A DNA stretch of 64,000 bases from Fimbriimonadaceae bacterium. Lineage in GTDB: Bacteria > Armatimonadota > Fimbriimonadia > Fimbriimonadales > Fimbriimonadaceae. Positions within the stretch are counted from its first letter, which is position 1. Each line of letters starts with the position of its first letter. Under the pieces are notes generated by a model that was not told the DNA's origin, did not search any database, and saw only the letters and a list, made by a program, of their open reading frames with translations. The stretch covers positions 1,491,362 through 1,555,361 of the forward strand of contig CP075364.1 in the NCBI GenBank assembly GCA_019454105.1, read 5' to 3'. The translations under genes and the position numbers were made by a program. Of this stretch, positions 64,000-64,000 are shown piece by piece.

Positions 64000-64000
64000 C

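Overview
The window is GC-rich, densely packed bacterial chromosome. The gene content points to a Gram-negative-type (diderm) member of the Armatimonadota, probably the Fimbriimonadia. The main clues are a Kdo transferase (waaA), a DUF1559-like pilin protein with a C-terminal H-X9-DG motif, many secreted proteins of unknown family, an exosortase locus and HAF-repeat and beta-propeller proteins. The taxon is inferred from gene content only; no rRNA is present to confirm it.

Layout. 1-9.4 kb is an envelope and exopolysaccharide block: a partial UbiA prenyltransferase, epsI, exosortase, a WcaJ/ExoY-type sugar transferase, glmS, a GT4 glycosyltransferase and ugd. Next come a small anchored protein and a D-cysteine desulfhydrase-like enzyme. 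9.3-12.8 kb holds DUF2752, truB, nrnA, an orphan RbsC-type permease and tRNA-Gln(CUG). 13-21.5 kb carries clpP-clpX, a secreted lysozyme-like protein, a trpG/pabA amidotransferase, a polytopic membrane protein, typA and a VOC protein. 21.4-30 kb is largely secreted or metabolic: an S9 peptidase, DUF554, a secreted agmatine-deiminase-like protein, class I aldolase, an HAF-repeat protein and a propeller lipoprotein. 30-34 kb encodes repair enzymes (uvrC, recJ). 33.7-36.1 kb is an ECF sigma / anti-sigma-like / PDZ operon in which the HtrA-like protein has lost its protease triad.

36.2-41.75 kb is an F-type ATP synthase operon (atpZ-like, atpI-like, atpB, E, F, H, A, G) that stops after gamma, so the beta and epsilon genes must be elsewhere. 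41.7-44.9 kb is a four-gene operon (osmC-like, tpiA, thioesterase, PAS-GGDEF cyclase). 44.9-48.2 kb has a beta-propeller phytase, waaA and a pilin-like protein.

48.2-53.1 kb is the most unusual stretch. A full homogentisate dioxygenase gene (hmgA) and a truncated second copy of its 3' half lie as direct repeats around two accessory genes. One of these, a PA14-domain secreted protein, carries a ten-cytosine run exactly at the signal-peptide junction and is out of frame there. 53-56.2 kb has secreted proteins of no recognised family around a strongly palindromic intergenic region. 56.3-57.5 kb is arsR-arsM with a clear operator palindrome. 57.6-64 kb is a TPR-CHAT protease-like protein with an embedded heptapeptide repeat, a class III cyclase-STAND ATPase-TPR regulator, and a metallophosphoesterase running off the window that appears to lack its central region.

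Genes are closely packed. Many neighbours on one strand overlap by ATGA/GTGA, and four convergent pairs share their stop codons in a CTAR tetranucleotide.
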